Below are positions 26,754 through 36,976 of a stretch of 64,000 bases of DNA, in pieces. The notes below the pieces were generated by a model. The model searched no databases and was not told the DNA's origin. It saw nothing but the letters and a program-made list of their open reading frames with translations. Every line of letters starts with the position of its first letter. Position 1 is the first letter of the stretch. Source of the DNA: JAADJA01 sp963840975. GTDB taxonomy: Bacteria; Bacteroidota; Bacteroidia; Bacteroidales; JAADJA01. The position numbers were made by a program, and so were the translations under genes. Location of the stretch: the NCBI GenBank assembly GCA_963840975.1, contig CAWJBC010000010.1:186001-250000 (forward strand), in the 5' to 3' direction.

Positions 26754-27968
26754 ATGAAACAGGGTATCAATTATTTCTTCATTGCATTTGTAGCAATGTT
26801 AATTACATTTCAGCCAGTTGCAGCCCAGACTGCATCGGATCAGGATTCAAAAGGTTATCAGTTTACGATTGTAAAGGAAAATCCTTCCACACCCGTAAAA
26901 AATCAATTCAAATCAAGTACGTGCTGGAGCTTTTCGTCTCTGGCATTTTTGGAATCTGAATTATTGAGGATGGGTAAAGGAGAATTTGATCTTTCGGAGA
27001 TGTTTGTTGTGAAACACATTTATGCAGAAAAAGCAAAAAGGTATGTGCGGTTTCAAGGCGCAATAAACTTTGCAGGCGGTGGTGCTTTCCATGATGCACT
27101 TCATGTTTTTGAAGAATATGGAATGGTACCCGAAGAAGTTTTCGACGGGAAAACGATTAGCGAAAAGAATCATGTACATGGTGAACTGGACGCGGTTACC
27201 AAAGCTTACGTGGATGCTGTCATAAAGAACAAAAATAAAAAGCTCTCACCAGTTTGGTTTGATGGTTTTCAAGGTATTCTTGATGCCTACCTGGGCGAAT
27301 ATCCTGAAAGCTTTACATATAACGGTGTGAAATATACACCCGAATCGTTTGCCAAAATGTTAAACATCAATACCGACGACTATATTGAACTGGGTTCTTA
27401 TACCCACCATCCTTTTTATGAAAAATTCATACTCGAAGTACCTGACAATTGGGCGATGGGTCAGATTTACAATGTTCCTTTGAATGAATTGATGATGATC
27501 ATTGACAATGCTATAAATTCAGGCTACACCGTTGGCTGGGGCAGCGATATAAGTGAAAAAGGATTTTCATGGACGAATGGAGTAGCTGTAGTGCCTGACG
27601 AAAAACTGACCGACCTTACCGGAACAGAAAAAGAAAAGTGGGAAAAGCTTACCAATAAAGAAAAGGAAGAAGCCCTTTATAATTTTGAATCCCTCGTCAA
27701 AGAAAAAGCCATCACACAGGAAATGCGTCAGATCGAATTCGATGACTACTCTACAACCGATGATCATGGAATGCAGATAACCGGCATTGCAACTGATCAG
27801 AATGGCAACAAGTTTTACAAAGTAAAAAACTCATGGGGCAACGATAAGCAAAAGTACAACGGATTCTTCTTTGCATCCAGGCCTTTTGTAGAGCTTAAAA
27901 CGATTGATATTTTGGTTCATAAAAATTCGATTCCAAAAGACATTCAGAAAAAATTAAGATTATTATAA
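26754..27968 (+). CDS. Secreted C1-family (papain/bleomycin-hydrolase-like) cysteine peptidase
   Basis: A 404-residue protein with an N-terminal signal peptide (MKQGINYFFIAFVAMLI ... AAQ). The catalytic Cys57 is in SSTCWSFSS, the His in DDHGMQITGIA and the Asn in VKNSWG. Length and layout match Bacteroidota aminopeptidase C/bleomycin-hydrolase homologues that are exported. Cleavage specificity is unknown. Transcription probably starts at its own promoter at 26694. Confidence 0.9.
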   Translation: MKQGINYFFIAFVAMLITFQPVAAQTASDQDSKGYQFTIVKENPSTPVKNQFKSSTCWSFSSLAFLESELLRMGKGEFDLSEMFVVKHIYAEKAKRYVRFQGAINFAGGGAFHDALHVFEEYGMVPEEVFDGKTISEKNHVHGELDAVTKAYVDAVIKNKNKKLSPVWFDGFQGILDAYLGEYPESFTYNGVKYTPESFAKMLNINTDDYIELGSYTHHPFYEKFILEVPDNWAMGQIYNVPLNELMMIIDNAINSGYTVGWGSDISEKGFSWTNGVAVVPDEKLTDLTGTEKEKWEKLTNKEKEEALYNFESLVKEKAITQEMRQIEFDDYSTTDDHGMQITGIATDQNGNKFYKVKNSWGNDKQKYNGFFFASRPFVELKTIDILVHKNSIPKDIQKKLRLL

Positions 27969-28125
27969 TAGCGGAGATAACATTAAAGCATTTTTACTCT
28001 AAGGGGCATTTTGCAAAACAAATAACAACTTCTGACGGAAAGCATACAAATTACCCTATTAATAGGACAACCTATCTTAGGAATTTTCGTTGAATAAGGA
28101 CATTCAGGTCAAGCAGGTTTTAAAT

Positions 28126-30324
28126 ATGAAGGTCGTCATCATAATTTTTTTATGTTTTATTTCCAGTTTGTTGGTATTTGCCGATCCGGAATCGTTAAAT
28201 GATTCTGCCCAGGTGAAAATTGACAGTCTTGAAAATATTTTGTATAATTCACTGAATTATAACCTTTCGACTACAGAGAAAATAAAACTTTGCAATGATT
28301 TGGCTGAATTATACACCGAGAAATCTCCAGAAAAACAAATTGAATACGCTGCACGTGCACTTGTCTTGGCTGATGAAATCAGCGACGACTCACAGATTAC
28401 CCGTTCCCTGCTTGTGATGGGCAGTGCTCACAAGCTGCAGAACAATTATGAGAAAGCAATTGAATATGCAACACGACTTTACCGCATCCAAAACACTAAC
28501 AACAATGAGATTGAAGCAGCAAAAGCATTAAGTTTTATCGGAGAGTGTTATTATGAATGGAGTAATTATGTGGAGGCAAAAGAGTACTATGAAAAGGCAT
28601 TAGAGATTTTTAAGAAAAAACAGGACTTTGTAGGAATTGCTAATTCACTCAGAAATGTTGCAAAAATACTGAGTGATTGGGGCGAATATGATGAGGCGTT
28701 AAATAAGAATCAGGAAGCATTAAAATTTTGGGAGGATAACAACGACGAATTAGGTATTGCCAATTCGTACAACAACATTGGGATAATATACCAGGAACTC
28801 GGGAACTTTGACAGGGCTTTTGAATATTTTCACAAAAGTCTCGACATTTTTAAGAAACTGAACAGAACCCCCGATATCGTAAACCTGATTCTTCATATCG
28901 GCGATATTTACCTTCAGCGTAACCAATTCGACAAAGCCCTTGAATATTACTATAATGCCGACCTGATCGGGAAGCAGATCAATAACAAAAAACTGAAATC
29001 CATTACCCTGAGCAATATTGGTGAAGCATATAACCTTAAAGGGGATTATGTTAAAGCATTGGATTTTCAAAAAAAGGCGCTAAAACTAAAGGAAGAAATC
29101 GGAGATAAAAAAAGACTAATCATCACCTATACTGAATTGGGGATTATTTACAAAAATGTGGAAGACTACGACAAGGCGCTTTTGTACCTTAACAAAGGGG
29201 CGGATCTGGCTACCGAAATCAACCTGAAGTATCAACTGATCAAATGTTATATTAACCTGTCAGAAGTCTATACAGGATTGAAAAACTACAAAAAAGCGCT
29301 TGAATATTATACAATGTATATCGAAGGAAAAGACCAGCTATATACCGAAGAAAGCAAGCAAACCATTGCCGAGTTACAGGCAAAATACCAGGTTGAGAAA
29401 AAAGACAAGGACAACGAGCGGTTAAAACACAGCGAGCAGTTAAATAAAGCCCAAATCAGAAACCAACAAGTTATCATCGGCTTTGTTTTATTCATTTTGT
29501 TAGGGGCATTCATCATTATGGTCATTCTTCATTCACGCTATCAAACGAACCAAAAACTAAACATTCAGTTGTCGTTAAAAAATAAGGAGATCGAAGATCA
29601 ACAGCGGTATGTGGAACTTCTGAATAAAGAATTGAAGGATGCCAACCAGACAAAAGATAAGTTTTTCTCTATTGTAGCCCACGACTTAAAAAGCCCTTTC
29701 AATTCACTGCTTGTGCTTACGAATCTTCTGCTTGACGACTATGATACCTATTCCGAAGAAGAGCGTAAATCCTTTATTCAACAGTTGAAGGCATCATCTG
29801 AAAATACGTTTGCACTGCTTCAAAACCTTTTGGATTGGGCAAGTACACAAATGGGCAAAACAATGATTGTTCACGAAAAGATTGATATTTCAAAAATATC
29901 CGAAGAAACCATTACCCTGCTCAAGCCTTTTGCCCGCAATAAAAACATTCGGATAAAATCGGAAATTCCACCCAATACCATCGTTTTTGCTGATAAAAAC
30001 ATGGTTTCAGCAATAATTCTTAACCTGGTGACTAATGCCATTAAGTTTACGCCACCCGAAGGAAAAGTAGAAATCCGTTCAGTTTCAGAAAACAAGCATG
30101 TTAAAGTTGAGGTAGCCGATACCGGAGTAGGGATTTCACCCAAAAATCAGAAGAAGTTATTCAGGCTTGACCACAAGATACAAACCGCGGGAACGGCTAA
30201 GGAAAAAGGAACCGGTTTGGGTTTGATCCTTTGCAAGGAATTTGTTGAAAAGAACGATGGTCAGATTTGGGTAAACAGTGTTGAAGGAAAAGGAAGCCAG
30301 TTCTTTTTTACCCTGCCTGCGTAA
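28126..30324 (+). CDS. TPR-containing sensor histidine kinase
   Basis: A 732-residue protein starting at MKVVIIIFLCFISS (ATG at 28126). A signal peptide is followed by about eight tetratricopeptide repeats (residues about 60-420, e.g. A..YN NIGIIYQELGNFDRAFEYF). One transmembrane helix (IIGFVLFILLGAFIIMVIL) and a coiled coil come next, then a HisKA dimerisation helix with the phospho-acceptor His in FSIVAHDLKSPF, and a HATPase domain (NLVTNAIKFT, DTGVGIS, GTGLGLIL). The sensor is periplasmic. No response regulator is adjacent, so it is an orphan kinase. Confidence 0.92.
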   Translation: MKVVIIIFLCFISSLLVFADPESLNDSAQVKIDSLENILYNSLNYNLSTTEKIKLCNDLAELYTEKSPEKQIEYAARALVLADEISDDSQITRSLLVMGSAHKLQNNYEKAIEYATRLYRIQNTNNNEIEAAKALSFIGECYYEWSNYVEAKEYYEKALEIFKKKQDFVGIANSLRNVAKILSDWGEYDEALNKNQEALKFWEDNNDELGIANSYNNIGIIYQELGNFDRAFEYFHKSLDIFKKLNRTPDIVNLILHIGDIYLQRNQFDKALEYYYNADLIGKQINNKKLKSITLSNIGEAYNLKGDYVKALDFQKKALKLKEEIGDKKRLIITYTELGIIYKNVEDYDKALLYLNKGADLATEINLKYQLIKCYINLSEVYTGLKNYKKALEYYTMYIEGKDQLYTEESKQTIAELQAKYQVEKKDKDNERLKHSEQLNKAQIRNQQVIIGFVLFILLGAFIIMVILHSRYQTNQKLNIQLSLKNKEIEDQQRYVELLNKELKDANQTKDKFFSIVAHDLKSPFNSLLVLTNLLLDDYDTYSEEERKSFIQQLKASSENTFALLQNLLDWASTQMGKTMIVHEKIDISKISEETITLLKPFARNKNIRIKSEIPPNTIVFADKNMVSAIILNLVTNAIKFTPPEGKVEIRSVSENKHVKVEVADTGVGISPKNQKKLFRLDHKIQTAGTAKEKGTGLGLILCKEFVEKNDGQIWVNSVEGKGSQFFFTLPA

Positions 30325-30477
30325 TATTACTTCATTTAGTCGGTTTTTTCATTTTTCTGAATGAATCTGATAATCAACTTTATTTTTCATATAAGCTTCA
30401 AAATGTATAAGAAAAAAATATATGTGCAGATTTTTTTTGGATAGATAAAAAGGCTAATTTTGCGTTGTAATTAAAAT

Positions 30478-30593
30478 TTCTTCAGGGCAGGGTGAAACTC
30501 CCGATCGGCGGTTAAAGTCCGCTACTCCGTCAAATTGACGGACTGATCCGGTGAAACTCCGGAACCGACAGTTAAAGTCTGGATGGAAGAAGA
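30478..30593 (+). promoter_or_regulatory. FMN riboswitch (RFN element)
   Basis: Conserved RFN blocks are readable in order: CAGGGCAGGGTGAAACTCCC, GATCGGCGGTTAAAGTCCGC, a variable hairpin TCCGTCAAATTGACGGA, GATCCGGTGAAACTCCGG and ACCGACAGTTAAAGTCTGGAT. These close into the five-way FMN aptamer, and the flanking TTCTTCA/TGGAAGAA forms P1. It lies directly upstream of ribD, so FMN should repress the riboflavin genes. A -7-like TAATTTTG lies at 30455-30462. Confidence 0.95.
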
Positions 30594-30656
30594 GGTTTTA
30601 AATGATGATGATTTTATTATATGCCCTGAAGATTTTTTTATCTTTTGGGTTTTTTT

Positions 30657-31760
30657 ATGGGTGATCGTTACGACATTGATTTCATGCGGCAGGCAATAGA
30701 ACTGTCGAAAAAAGGATACGGATTTGTTAATCCCAATCCTGTGGTTGGAGCAGTCATTGTTAAAAACGGTAAGGTCATCGGAAAGGGGTATCACGAATAT
30801 TTTGGAGGTGCTCATGCCGAAATCAATGCCCTGAAAAACATCAAAAATGCCGCTGGCTCCACACTTTACGTAACCCTTGAACCCTGTAACCATTTTGGCA
30901 AAACGCCTCCCTGTACCGAGCGCATTATTAAAGAGAAAATTACTCGTGTAGTTGTAGGAATGCCGGACCCGAATCCACTCGTAAATGGGAAAGGAATCAG
31001 AAAGCTGAAAAAAGCCGAAATTCAGGTCGAGACGGGAGTCCTTAAAAACGAAATCCGGAAACTCAACGAAGTTTACATTAAATATATTACCAGCAGGATT
31101 CCCTTTGTCGTACTCAAAACAGCAATGACACTTGATGGGAAAACAGCGACTAACACAGGAGAATCGAAATGGATTTCGAACGAAACTTCGAGGAAGTTTG
31201 TCCATGAACTCCGGCACAGGTACTCTGCAATTATGGTTGGGGTAAATACTGTAATTGCCGACGATCCTGAACTCACCGACAGATCGGGACTTTTGCCCGA
31301 AAAAAATCCGGTAAAAATAATTGTTGACTCAAGCGGCAGAACTCCTGCCATTGCAAAAGTTTTTAAATCGGGTGATGCAAAAATAATTGTTGCCGTTACC
31401 AAAAAGGCTCCGCCTGATTTTCTTAAAATGGTGAATGATGCCGGTGGCGAAGTGATAGTATGCCCTGAAAAAAACAAACGAACCGACCTTACCTATCTGG
31501 TGGGTAAATTAGGGGAAAGAGGAATTGACAGCATCCTCCTTGAGGGGGGAAGTGCGCTGAATTTTTCAGTCATTGAGGAAGGAATAGTGGATAAAGTTTA
31601 TTCGTTTATTTCGCCAAAATTGATTGGAGGCGAAAAATCAAAAACACCGCTGGGTGGCGCCGGATTTAATAAAATGAGCCAGGCTCCCCGGTTAAAATTT
31701 GAAAATGTGACAGGCTTAGATGGTGATATTATGATTGAGTCGTATTTTGTTAAAAGCTAA
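30657..31760 (+). CDS. ribD: Bifunctional diaminohydroxyphosphoribosylaminopyrimidine deaminase / reductase
   Basis: A 367-residue protein starting at MGDRYDIDFM (ATG at 30657; an in-frame TTG four codons upstream is less likely). The N-terminal deaminase has zinc ligands in GGAHAEINAL and EPCNHFGKTPPCTE. The C-terminal reductase domain contains KTAMTLDGKTAT and LLEGGSALN. It carries out the second and third steps of riboflavin synthesis. It is FMN-riboswitch controlled and ribE follows after 2 bases. Confidence 0.95.
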   Translation: MGDRYDIDFMRQAIELSKKGYGFVNPNPVVGAVIVKNGKVIGKGYHEYFGGAHAEINALKNIKNAAGSTLYVTLEPCNHFGKTPPCTERIIKEKITRVVVGMPDPNPLVNGKGIRKLKKAEIQVETGVLKNEIRKLNEVYIKYITSRIPFVVLKTAMTLDGKTATNTGESKWISNETSRKFVHELRHRYSAIMVGVNTVIADDPELTDRSGLLPEKNPVKIIVDSSGRTPAIAKVFKSGDAKIIVAVTKKAPPDFLKMVNDAGGEVIVCPEKNKRTDLTYLVGKLGERGIDSILLEGGSALNFSVIEEGIVDKVYSFISPKLIGGEKSKTPLGGAGFNKMSQAPRLKFENVTGLDGDIMIESYFVKS

Positions 31761-31762
31761 TT

Positions 31763-32410
31763 ATGTTTACAGGTATCGTTGAAGAAATAGGAACAATACA
31801 ATCAGTGCAGTTGGGTAAACAGTCGGCTGTCTTGAAAATAAACGCAGCACAGGTCATTGAGGATCTCAAAAAAGGTGACAGTGTGAATACCAACGGTGTG
31901 TGTCTCACTGTTATTTCAGTTGACCGTGACAGTTTCTCGGCAGATGTAATGGCAGAAACCATGCGGCTCACCAACCTGCAATTCCTCAAACCCGGATCCC
32001 AGGTAAACCTGGAAAGAGCCTTAAAGCTGAGCGAAAGGCTTGGAGGACACCTCATCAGCGGACACATTGATGGAACAGGCACCATCACCGGTATTACGGA
32101 AGAAGATAATGCGCTATGGATTGCTGTCAAAGCTGACCCGGCAATATTACGGTATATCATAAAAAAAGGATCCATTGCCATTGACGGCATCAGTCTGACG
32201 GTAGCCAAATTAACCAGGAATGATTTCAGCGTATCTCTTATACCTTACACCATTAAAGATACTACGATTGCTCAACGAAAAAAGGGAGAAATGGTAAATC
32301 TTGAATGCGATATGGTAGGAAAATACATCGAAAGATTTGTAAATGCAGGAACTGAGTCGAAACAAAAAACCATTGATTTGGATTACCTGAAAGAACATGG
32401 ATTTATTTAG
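31763..32410 (+). CDS. ribE: Riboflavin synthase alpha subunit
   Basis: A 215-residue enzyme of two lumazine-binding repeats. The first repeat starts MFTGIVEEIGTI and contains NGVCLTVI; the second contains GHIDGTGTI and GISLTVAKL. It dismutates two 6,7-dimethyl-8-ribityllumazine molecules to riboflavin. The start lies two bases after the ribD stop, indicating coupling. Confidence 0.94.
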   Translation: MFTGIVEEIGTIQSVQLGKQSAVLKINAAQVIEDLKKGDSVNTNGVCLTVISVDRDSFSADVMAETMRLTNLQFLKPGSQVNLERALKLSERLGGHLISGHIDGTGTITGITEEDNALWIAVKADPAILRYIIKKGSIAIDGISLTVAKLTRNDFSVSLIPYTIKDTTIAQRKKGEMVNLECDMVGKYIERFVNAGTESKQKTIDLDYLKEHGFI

Positions 32411-32595
32411 AAGCAGGAACAGGAAATGCAATTGAAAATAAAGTTAAGAAGGGTTTGATAAAATGATTCGTCTATGATTATGCATTATAACTCACGGGAA
32501 GATGATTACACAACCAGCATCTATTTATGGATGCAAATTAGTGAAAATCAATCTATTCGTGTCAATGTGTAATTCGTGGTTAAAATTTTAAACAG

Positions 32596-33828
32596 ATGAA
32601 AATATTTAATTCGATAGAAGAAGCGATTACAGATATAAAGGATGGGAAAATGATAGTGGTTGTTGATGATGAGCGCCGTGAAAATGAAGGCGATCTGATC
32701 ATGGCTGCCGAAAAAGTTACTCCCCAGTCCATCAACTTTATGGCAAAGTATGGTGGTGGTTTGGTTTGCATGCCCATCATCAGGGAGCGACTTACTGAAC
32801 TGAACATCGGAATGATGGTAAGTGAGAATACCGATACACATAAAACCGCTTTCACTGTTTCAATTGACGCTACTGGAACGAAGACAGGAATTTCAGCTCA
32901 TGAGAGAGCATTCACAATAAAAAAAGTAATTGATCCTGAATCGGGTCCCGAAGATTTCAACAAACCCGGTCATGTTTTTCCGCTTGAATATAAAAAAGGA
33001 GGTGTATTGGTCAGAGCTGGTCATACAGAGGCTGCCGTTGACCTGGCTTCGCTTGCAGGGTTGTATCCTGCCGGAGTGATCTGCGAGATCATGAACGAGG
33101 ATGGTACCATGGCAAGGGTTCCCGAATTGATCGACTATGTAAAAAAACACAATCTGAAAATGATCACCATTGCCGACCTGATCAATTACCGGCGGCGGCA
33201 CGAAAAATTAGTGGAAAGGGTTTCAGAAGTTAATCTTCCGACTAAATCGGGAATTTTCAATGCAGTTGGGTACAGAGATAAAATTTCAAGAGAAGAACAT
33301 ATTGCACTTGTAATGGGTGATGTCGCCAACGGTGAACCGGTTTTGGTGAGGGTTCATTCCGAATGTCTTACCGGCGATGTTTTTGGTTCCCAGCGATGCG
33401 ATTGCGGTGAGCAGCTCAGTTTAGCGCTCAAGCGGATTTCACAGGAAGGACGCGGCATTCTATTGTATATGCGGCAGGAAGGAAGAGGAATTGGATTGCT
33501 CAATAAATTGAAAGCGTATCATTTGCAGGATTCAGGTATGGATACGGTGGAAGCGAACGAAGCGCTCGGTTTTCCGCCTGATCTTAGGGATTATGGCATA
33601 GGTGCGGAGATTTTGGCTGACCTGGGTGTAAGGGAGCTTAAACTCATGACCAACAATCCGAAAAAAATATCAGGTATCAATGGTTTCGGTTTAAAGATTG
33701 TCGAAAGAATACCTATCGAAATCCATCACAACGACAATAACTATTTTTATCTTGAAACCAAAAGGGTGAAATTCGGACACATGCTGAATGAAACAAAAAC
33801 AAAGGATATTTTAGAACAAATATTATAA
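32596..33828 (+). CDS. ribBA: Bifunctional DHBP synthase / GTP cyclohydrolase II
   Basis: A 410-residue fusion. The N-terminal domain (to about 205) is 3,4-dihydroxy-2-butanone 4-phosphate synthase (DDERRENEGDLIMAAE, GHTEAAVDL). The C-terminal domain is GTP cyclohydrolase II with zinc Cys residues in SECLTGDVFGSQRCDCGEQL and MRQEGRGIGL. It supplies both precursors of riboflavin. It lies 185 bases downstream of ribE and 10 bases before ribH. Confidence 0.95.
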   Translation: MKIFNSIEEAITDIKDGKMIVVVDDERRENEGDLIMAAEKVTPQSINFMAKYGGGLVCMPIIRERLTELNIGMMVSENTDTHKTAFTVSIDATGTKTGISAHERAFTIKKVIDPESGPEDFNKPGHVFPLEYKKGGVLVRAGHTEAAVDLASLAGLYPAGVICEIMNEDGTMARVPELIDYVKKHNLKMITIADLINYRRRHEKLVERVSEVNLPTKSGIFNAVGYRDKISREEHIALVMGDVANGEPVLVRVHSECLTGDVFGSQRCDCGEQLSLALKRISQEGRGILLYMRQEGRGIGLLNKLKAYHLQDSGMDTVEANEALGFPPDLRDYGIGAEILADLGVRELKLMTNNPKKISGINGFGLKIVERIPIEIHHNDNNYFYLETKRVKFGHMLNETKTKDILEQIL

Positions 33829-33838
33829 AACTGAAATT

Positions 33839-34300
33839 ATGAAGGTATTAGAAGGAAAATTAGATGCAAAAGGATTGAAGTTTGGAATCGTTGTAGGACG
33901 ATTCAACGAATTTATCAGCAGCAAGTTGTTGGCAGGGGCATTGGATGCTCTGAAACGCCATGGCGCCGATGAAAAAGCAATCGAAATCGCCTGGTCGCCA
34001 GGTTCGTTCGAAATCCCGCTGATTGCAAAAAAAATGGCTAAATCAGACAAATACGATGCAGTGATTTGCCTGGGTGCGGTTATTAGGGGAGCAACTCCTC
34101 ATTTCGATTTTGTGGCTTCAGAAGTATCGAAAGGAATTGCAAATGCTATGCTCGATACTGAAGTTCCGATTATATTCGGAGTACTCACAACCGATAGTAT
34201 CGAACAAGCCATCGAAAGAGCCGGGACCAAAGCCGGGAACAAAGGTTTTGATGCCGCAATGGGTGCTATTGAAATGGCAAACCTGATGAAAGAATTTTAA
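33839..34300 (+). CDS. ribH: 6,7-dimethyl-8-ribityllumazine synthase
   Basis: A 153-residue lumazine synthase of normal length. It has GIVVGRFNEFISSKLL near the N-terminus, WSPGSFEIPL, CLGAVIRGATPHFDFV (catalytic His) and the downstream FGVLTTDSIEQA. It completes the riboflavin set in this window. The next gene is the frameshifted permease. Confidence 0.94.
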   Translation: MKVLEGKLDAKGLKFGIVVGRFNEFISSKLLAGALDALKRHGADEKAIEIAWSPGSFEIPLIAKKMAKSDKYDAVICLGAVIRGATPHFDFVASEVSKGIANAMLDTEVPIIFGVLTTDSIEQAIERAGTKAGNKGFDAAMGAIEMANLMKEF

Positions 34301-34347
34301 AGTGACAGGCATTATCTGCATGTATTTTTTCACAAAGCCTTTTTCCG

Positions 34348-35575
34348 GTGAATGTTGAGCTGTTCCTTGCAAATCGAATCATTTCGAAAAGCAAAGCCAA
34401 TTTTTCGAGGCCCATCGTCAGGCTTGGAGTGATCAGTGTGGCTTTGGGATTGGTTGTGATGATCATTTCGGTGGCTATTGTCACCGGGTTTCAGAAGCAG
34501 ATACGCGACAAAGTAATTGGCTTCGGCTCACATATTATCATCACAAATTTCCAGGTTAATACATCTTTTGAACCCTCACCCATCAGCATCAGCCAGCCAT
34601 TTTATTCCTCCCTCGATTCTCTACCGGGCATAAAACACATCCAGGTCTTTGCAACCAAAGCCGGGATCATCAAAACGGATGATCAGATCGAAGGAGTTTT
34701 GTTAAAAGGAGTCGGTTCTGATTATGACTGGTCTTTTTTTAAAGAGAAAATGGTGGAAGGAAACATTTTCAAAGTCACTGATTCATGCGGTAACGGATGA
34801 TGTAATCATTTCGAAAAGCCTTGCATCAAGGCTAATGTTGAAAACAAGCGATCCGTTGAGGATGTATTTTGTGAGCAATGAAGAAATGCAACCACGCGGA
34901 CGGAAATTCAACATTTGCGGAATTTTTGAAACCGGGCTGGAAGAGTTTGATAAAATGTATGTTTTGGGCGACATCGGACATATCCGAAAGCTGAACAACT
35001 GGAAACCGGACGAAGTGGGTGGCTTTGAAGTTTTGATTGATGATTACAACAGGATTGATGAAATGGGTGAATTGGTTTATAATTTTATCGGGTACGATTT
35101 CGACTCAAAAACAATAAAACAAACCCAGCCACAGATTTTTGAATGGCTTTCCCTCCAGGATATGAATGTAGTGGTTATCATCGCCCTCATGGTGCTGGTG
35201 GCTGGCATTACCATGATCTCCACCTTATTGATCCTGATCCTTGAAAAAACAAATATGATCGGACTCCTCAAAGCTTTTGGCGCCCAGAACGTAAGCATCA
35301 GAAAAGTGTTTATTTACAATGCAATTTATATCATCGGCAAAGGACTTTTTTGGGGAAACCTGATAGGAATAGGTTTATGCGTCCTGCAGCTCAAAACCGG
35401 TTTCATTAAGCTGAACCAGGAATCTTATTACATTTCGCAGGTACCCATCAATTTTCAGATCAGCCACCTGTTAATCATTAATACAGGAACCCTGATCATT
35501 TGCACCCTGATGCTCATCGTCCCAACCTTTATCATCACCAAAATATCACCATTAAAAGCTATCCGGTTCAGTTAA
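34348..35575 (+). pseudogene. FtsX/LolE-type ABC transporter permease interrupted by a frameshift
   Basis: Two overlapping frames together encode one about 410-residue permease. The first (GTG at 34348 to about 34785) has the N-terminal transmembrane helix (LGVISVALGLVVMIISVAI) and the first periplasmic part. It then runs into VTDSCGNG and a stop at 34798-34800. The other frame resumes with AVTDDVIISKSLASRL from about 34787 and continues through three transmembrane helices to SPLKAIRFS at 35575. A single extra base near 34783-34787 would restore the frame. It is either a true mutation or an assembly error. LolE-like permeases release lipoproteins from the inner membrane. Confidence 0.82.
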
Positions 35576-35594
35576 GGATAACGGATAAGAAAAC

Positions 35595-36713
35595 TCACTG
35601 TTTGATTTCGTTGTGAGATATATTTATGTCAAGATAAATCGGCAGATGGTCACTAAAACCTCCATGATAAACAGGACCGATATAAGTCCGGTTAGGTCTC
35701 AAGCCTAAATTCATATCATCCTTTTCCAATAAAAAAGATTCCTGGTAAATCTTAGCTCCTTCGGTCGAAATATGGATATTATTTTTTCCATTCAATAAAT
35801 TCCCCGACACGATAAATTGGTCAATGACGCCCCAATTCTCCTTGTATTTATTCGTTCCGATCACATGCGTTTTGTGGAACCCAGCCATCAGGTTCACCAA
35901 ATCATCCGGTTTCATACCTGCCGTATCCGTCAGTGCTGACAATCCGCTGTGAATGCTCTCATCACGGGGTTCGTCATTAAAATCCCCCATAATTATGATG
36001 TTTGGATGCTGCAGAATACGGCAAAGTGAGTCAACCTTGTGTTTGAGCACCGAAGCCACAAACATTCGCCTCGGTTTGGAATCCTCATAACCACCGTACC
36101 TTGATGGCCAGTGGTTAACAAAAAAGTGAACGGTATCTGCTTGTGCAAGTATCCCTTTTACATAAAGTATATCCCTGGTTTTGTAGAGTGAGTCATCCGG
36201 AAAGTTGATTCGTATGGGTGTATATGCTATCGGATCGAACCTGGATTCCCGGTACAGCATAGCTACATCTATACCCCTCCTGTCGGGCGATCCAATGTGA
36301 ATAATATTGTAGTCAAACTTTTTCAAAGGGGTCTCATAGATCAGTTTGTTCAGTACAAACCGGTTTTCAACTTCGCTAAAACCGACAATGGCAGGAGGAT
36401 TCCACTCTCCGATGCTGATAATGACTTTTGAAATATTGTTCAGCTTTTTGTAAAACTTTGTGTTGTTCCAATGCCTTTCACCCTCAGGAGTAAATTCATC
36501 ATCGTTGGTAAGCGAATCATTAAAAACATCGAAAAGGTTTTCGACATTGTAGAACATGACACGCTCTTTTTGAAACAGTAAATCTTGATTAGAATCTTTG
36601 GACTCAATTCCCTTATCCTGGTTTTGCGAAAAAACCAACGAATTAAATAAAGAGTATACAGTCAATAACAAAAGTGCATGTCCGTGAAATAATTCCTGAC
36701 CTTTTGTTTTCAT
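35595..36713 (-). CDS. Secreted endonuclease/exonuclease/phosphatase-family protein
   Basis: A 372-residue protein with an N-terminal hydrophobic signal (ALLLLTVYSLFNSLVFSQ). The EEP fold is recognised by FYNVENLFD, GFSEVENR (metal Glu), DVAMLYR, FVNHWPSRYGG, IIIMGDFNDEP and the terminal SDHLPIYLDI (catalytic Asp-His). It may be a nuclease or phosphodiesterase acting outside the cytoplasm. It converges on the permease; the next upstream gene is divergent gatE. Confidence 0.88.
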   Translation of the reverse strand: MKTKGQELFHGHALLLLTVYSLFNSLVFSQNQDKGIESKDSNQDLLFQKERVMFYNVENLFDVFNDSLTNDDEFTPEGERHWNNTKFYKKLNNISKVIISIGEWNPPAIVGFSEVENRFVLNKLIYETPLKKFDYNIIHIGSPDRRGIDVAMLYRESRFDPIAYTPIRINFPDDSLYKTRDILYVKGILAQADTVHFFVNHWPSRYGGYEDSKPRRMFVASVLKHKVDSLCRILQHPNIIIMGDFNDEPRDESIHSGLSALTDTAGMKPDDLVNLMAGFHKTHVIGTNKYKENWGVIDQFIVSGNLLNGKNNIHISTEGAKIYQESFLLEKDDMNLGLRPNRTYIGPVYHGGFSDHLPIYLDINISHNEIKQ

Positions 36714-36976
36714 AGATTAGTATGTTGCGGTTTGTGTTTCCCAATTAAGAAATAAAAATATTAAAAAACTAAATTGAAATTACATTTAGAAAAATTGAAT
36801 TCCAGATTTATTATGAGGCAACGACATTTGGGCAATGCGTCAACTTTTTATGGGCATTAAACGACCTTTATTAACACTTTTAAAGCGATTGAATATAACT
36901 TTTTTTTCAACTTAGGAATTCATTTCCCTGCCAAATACATACATTTGCCGCTTTCAACAATATCACACTATCTACT

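Noticed and set aside
30522..31217. 231-residue minus-strand reading frame over ribD
   Set aside because: It overlaps the FMN riboswitch and the well-supported ribD gene on the other strand.
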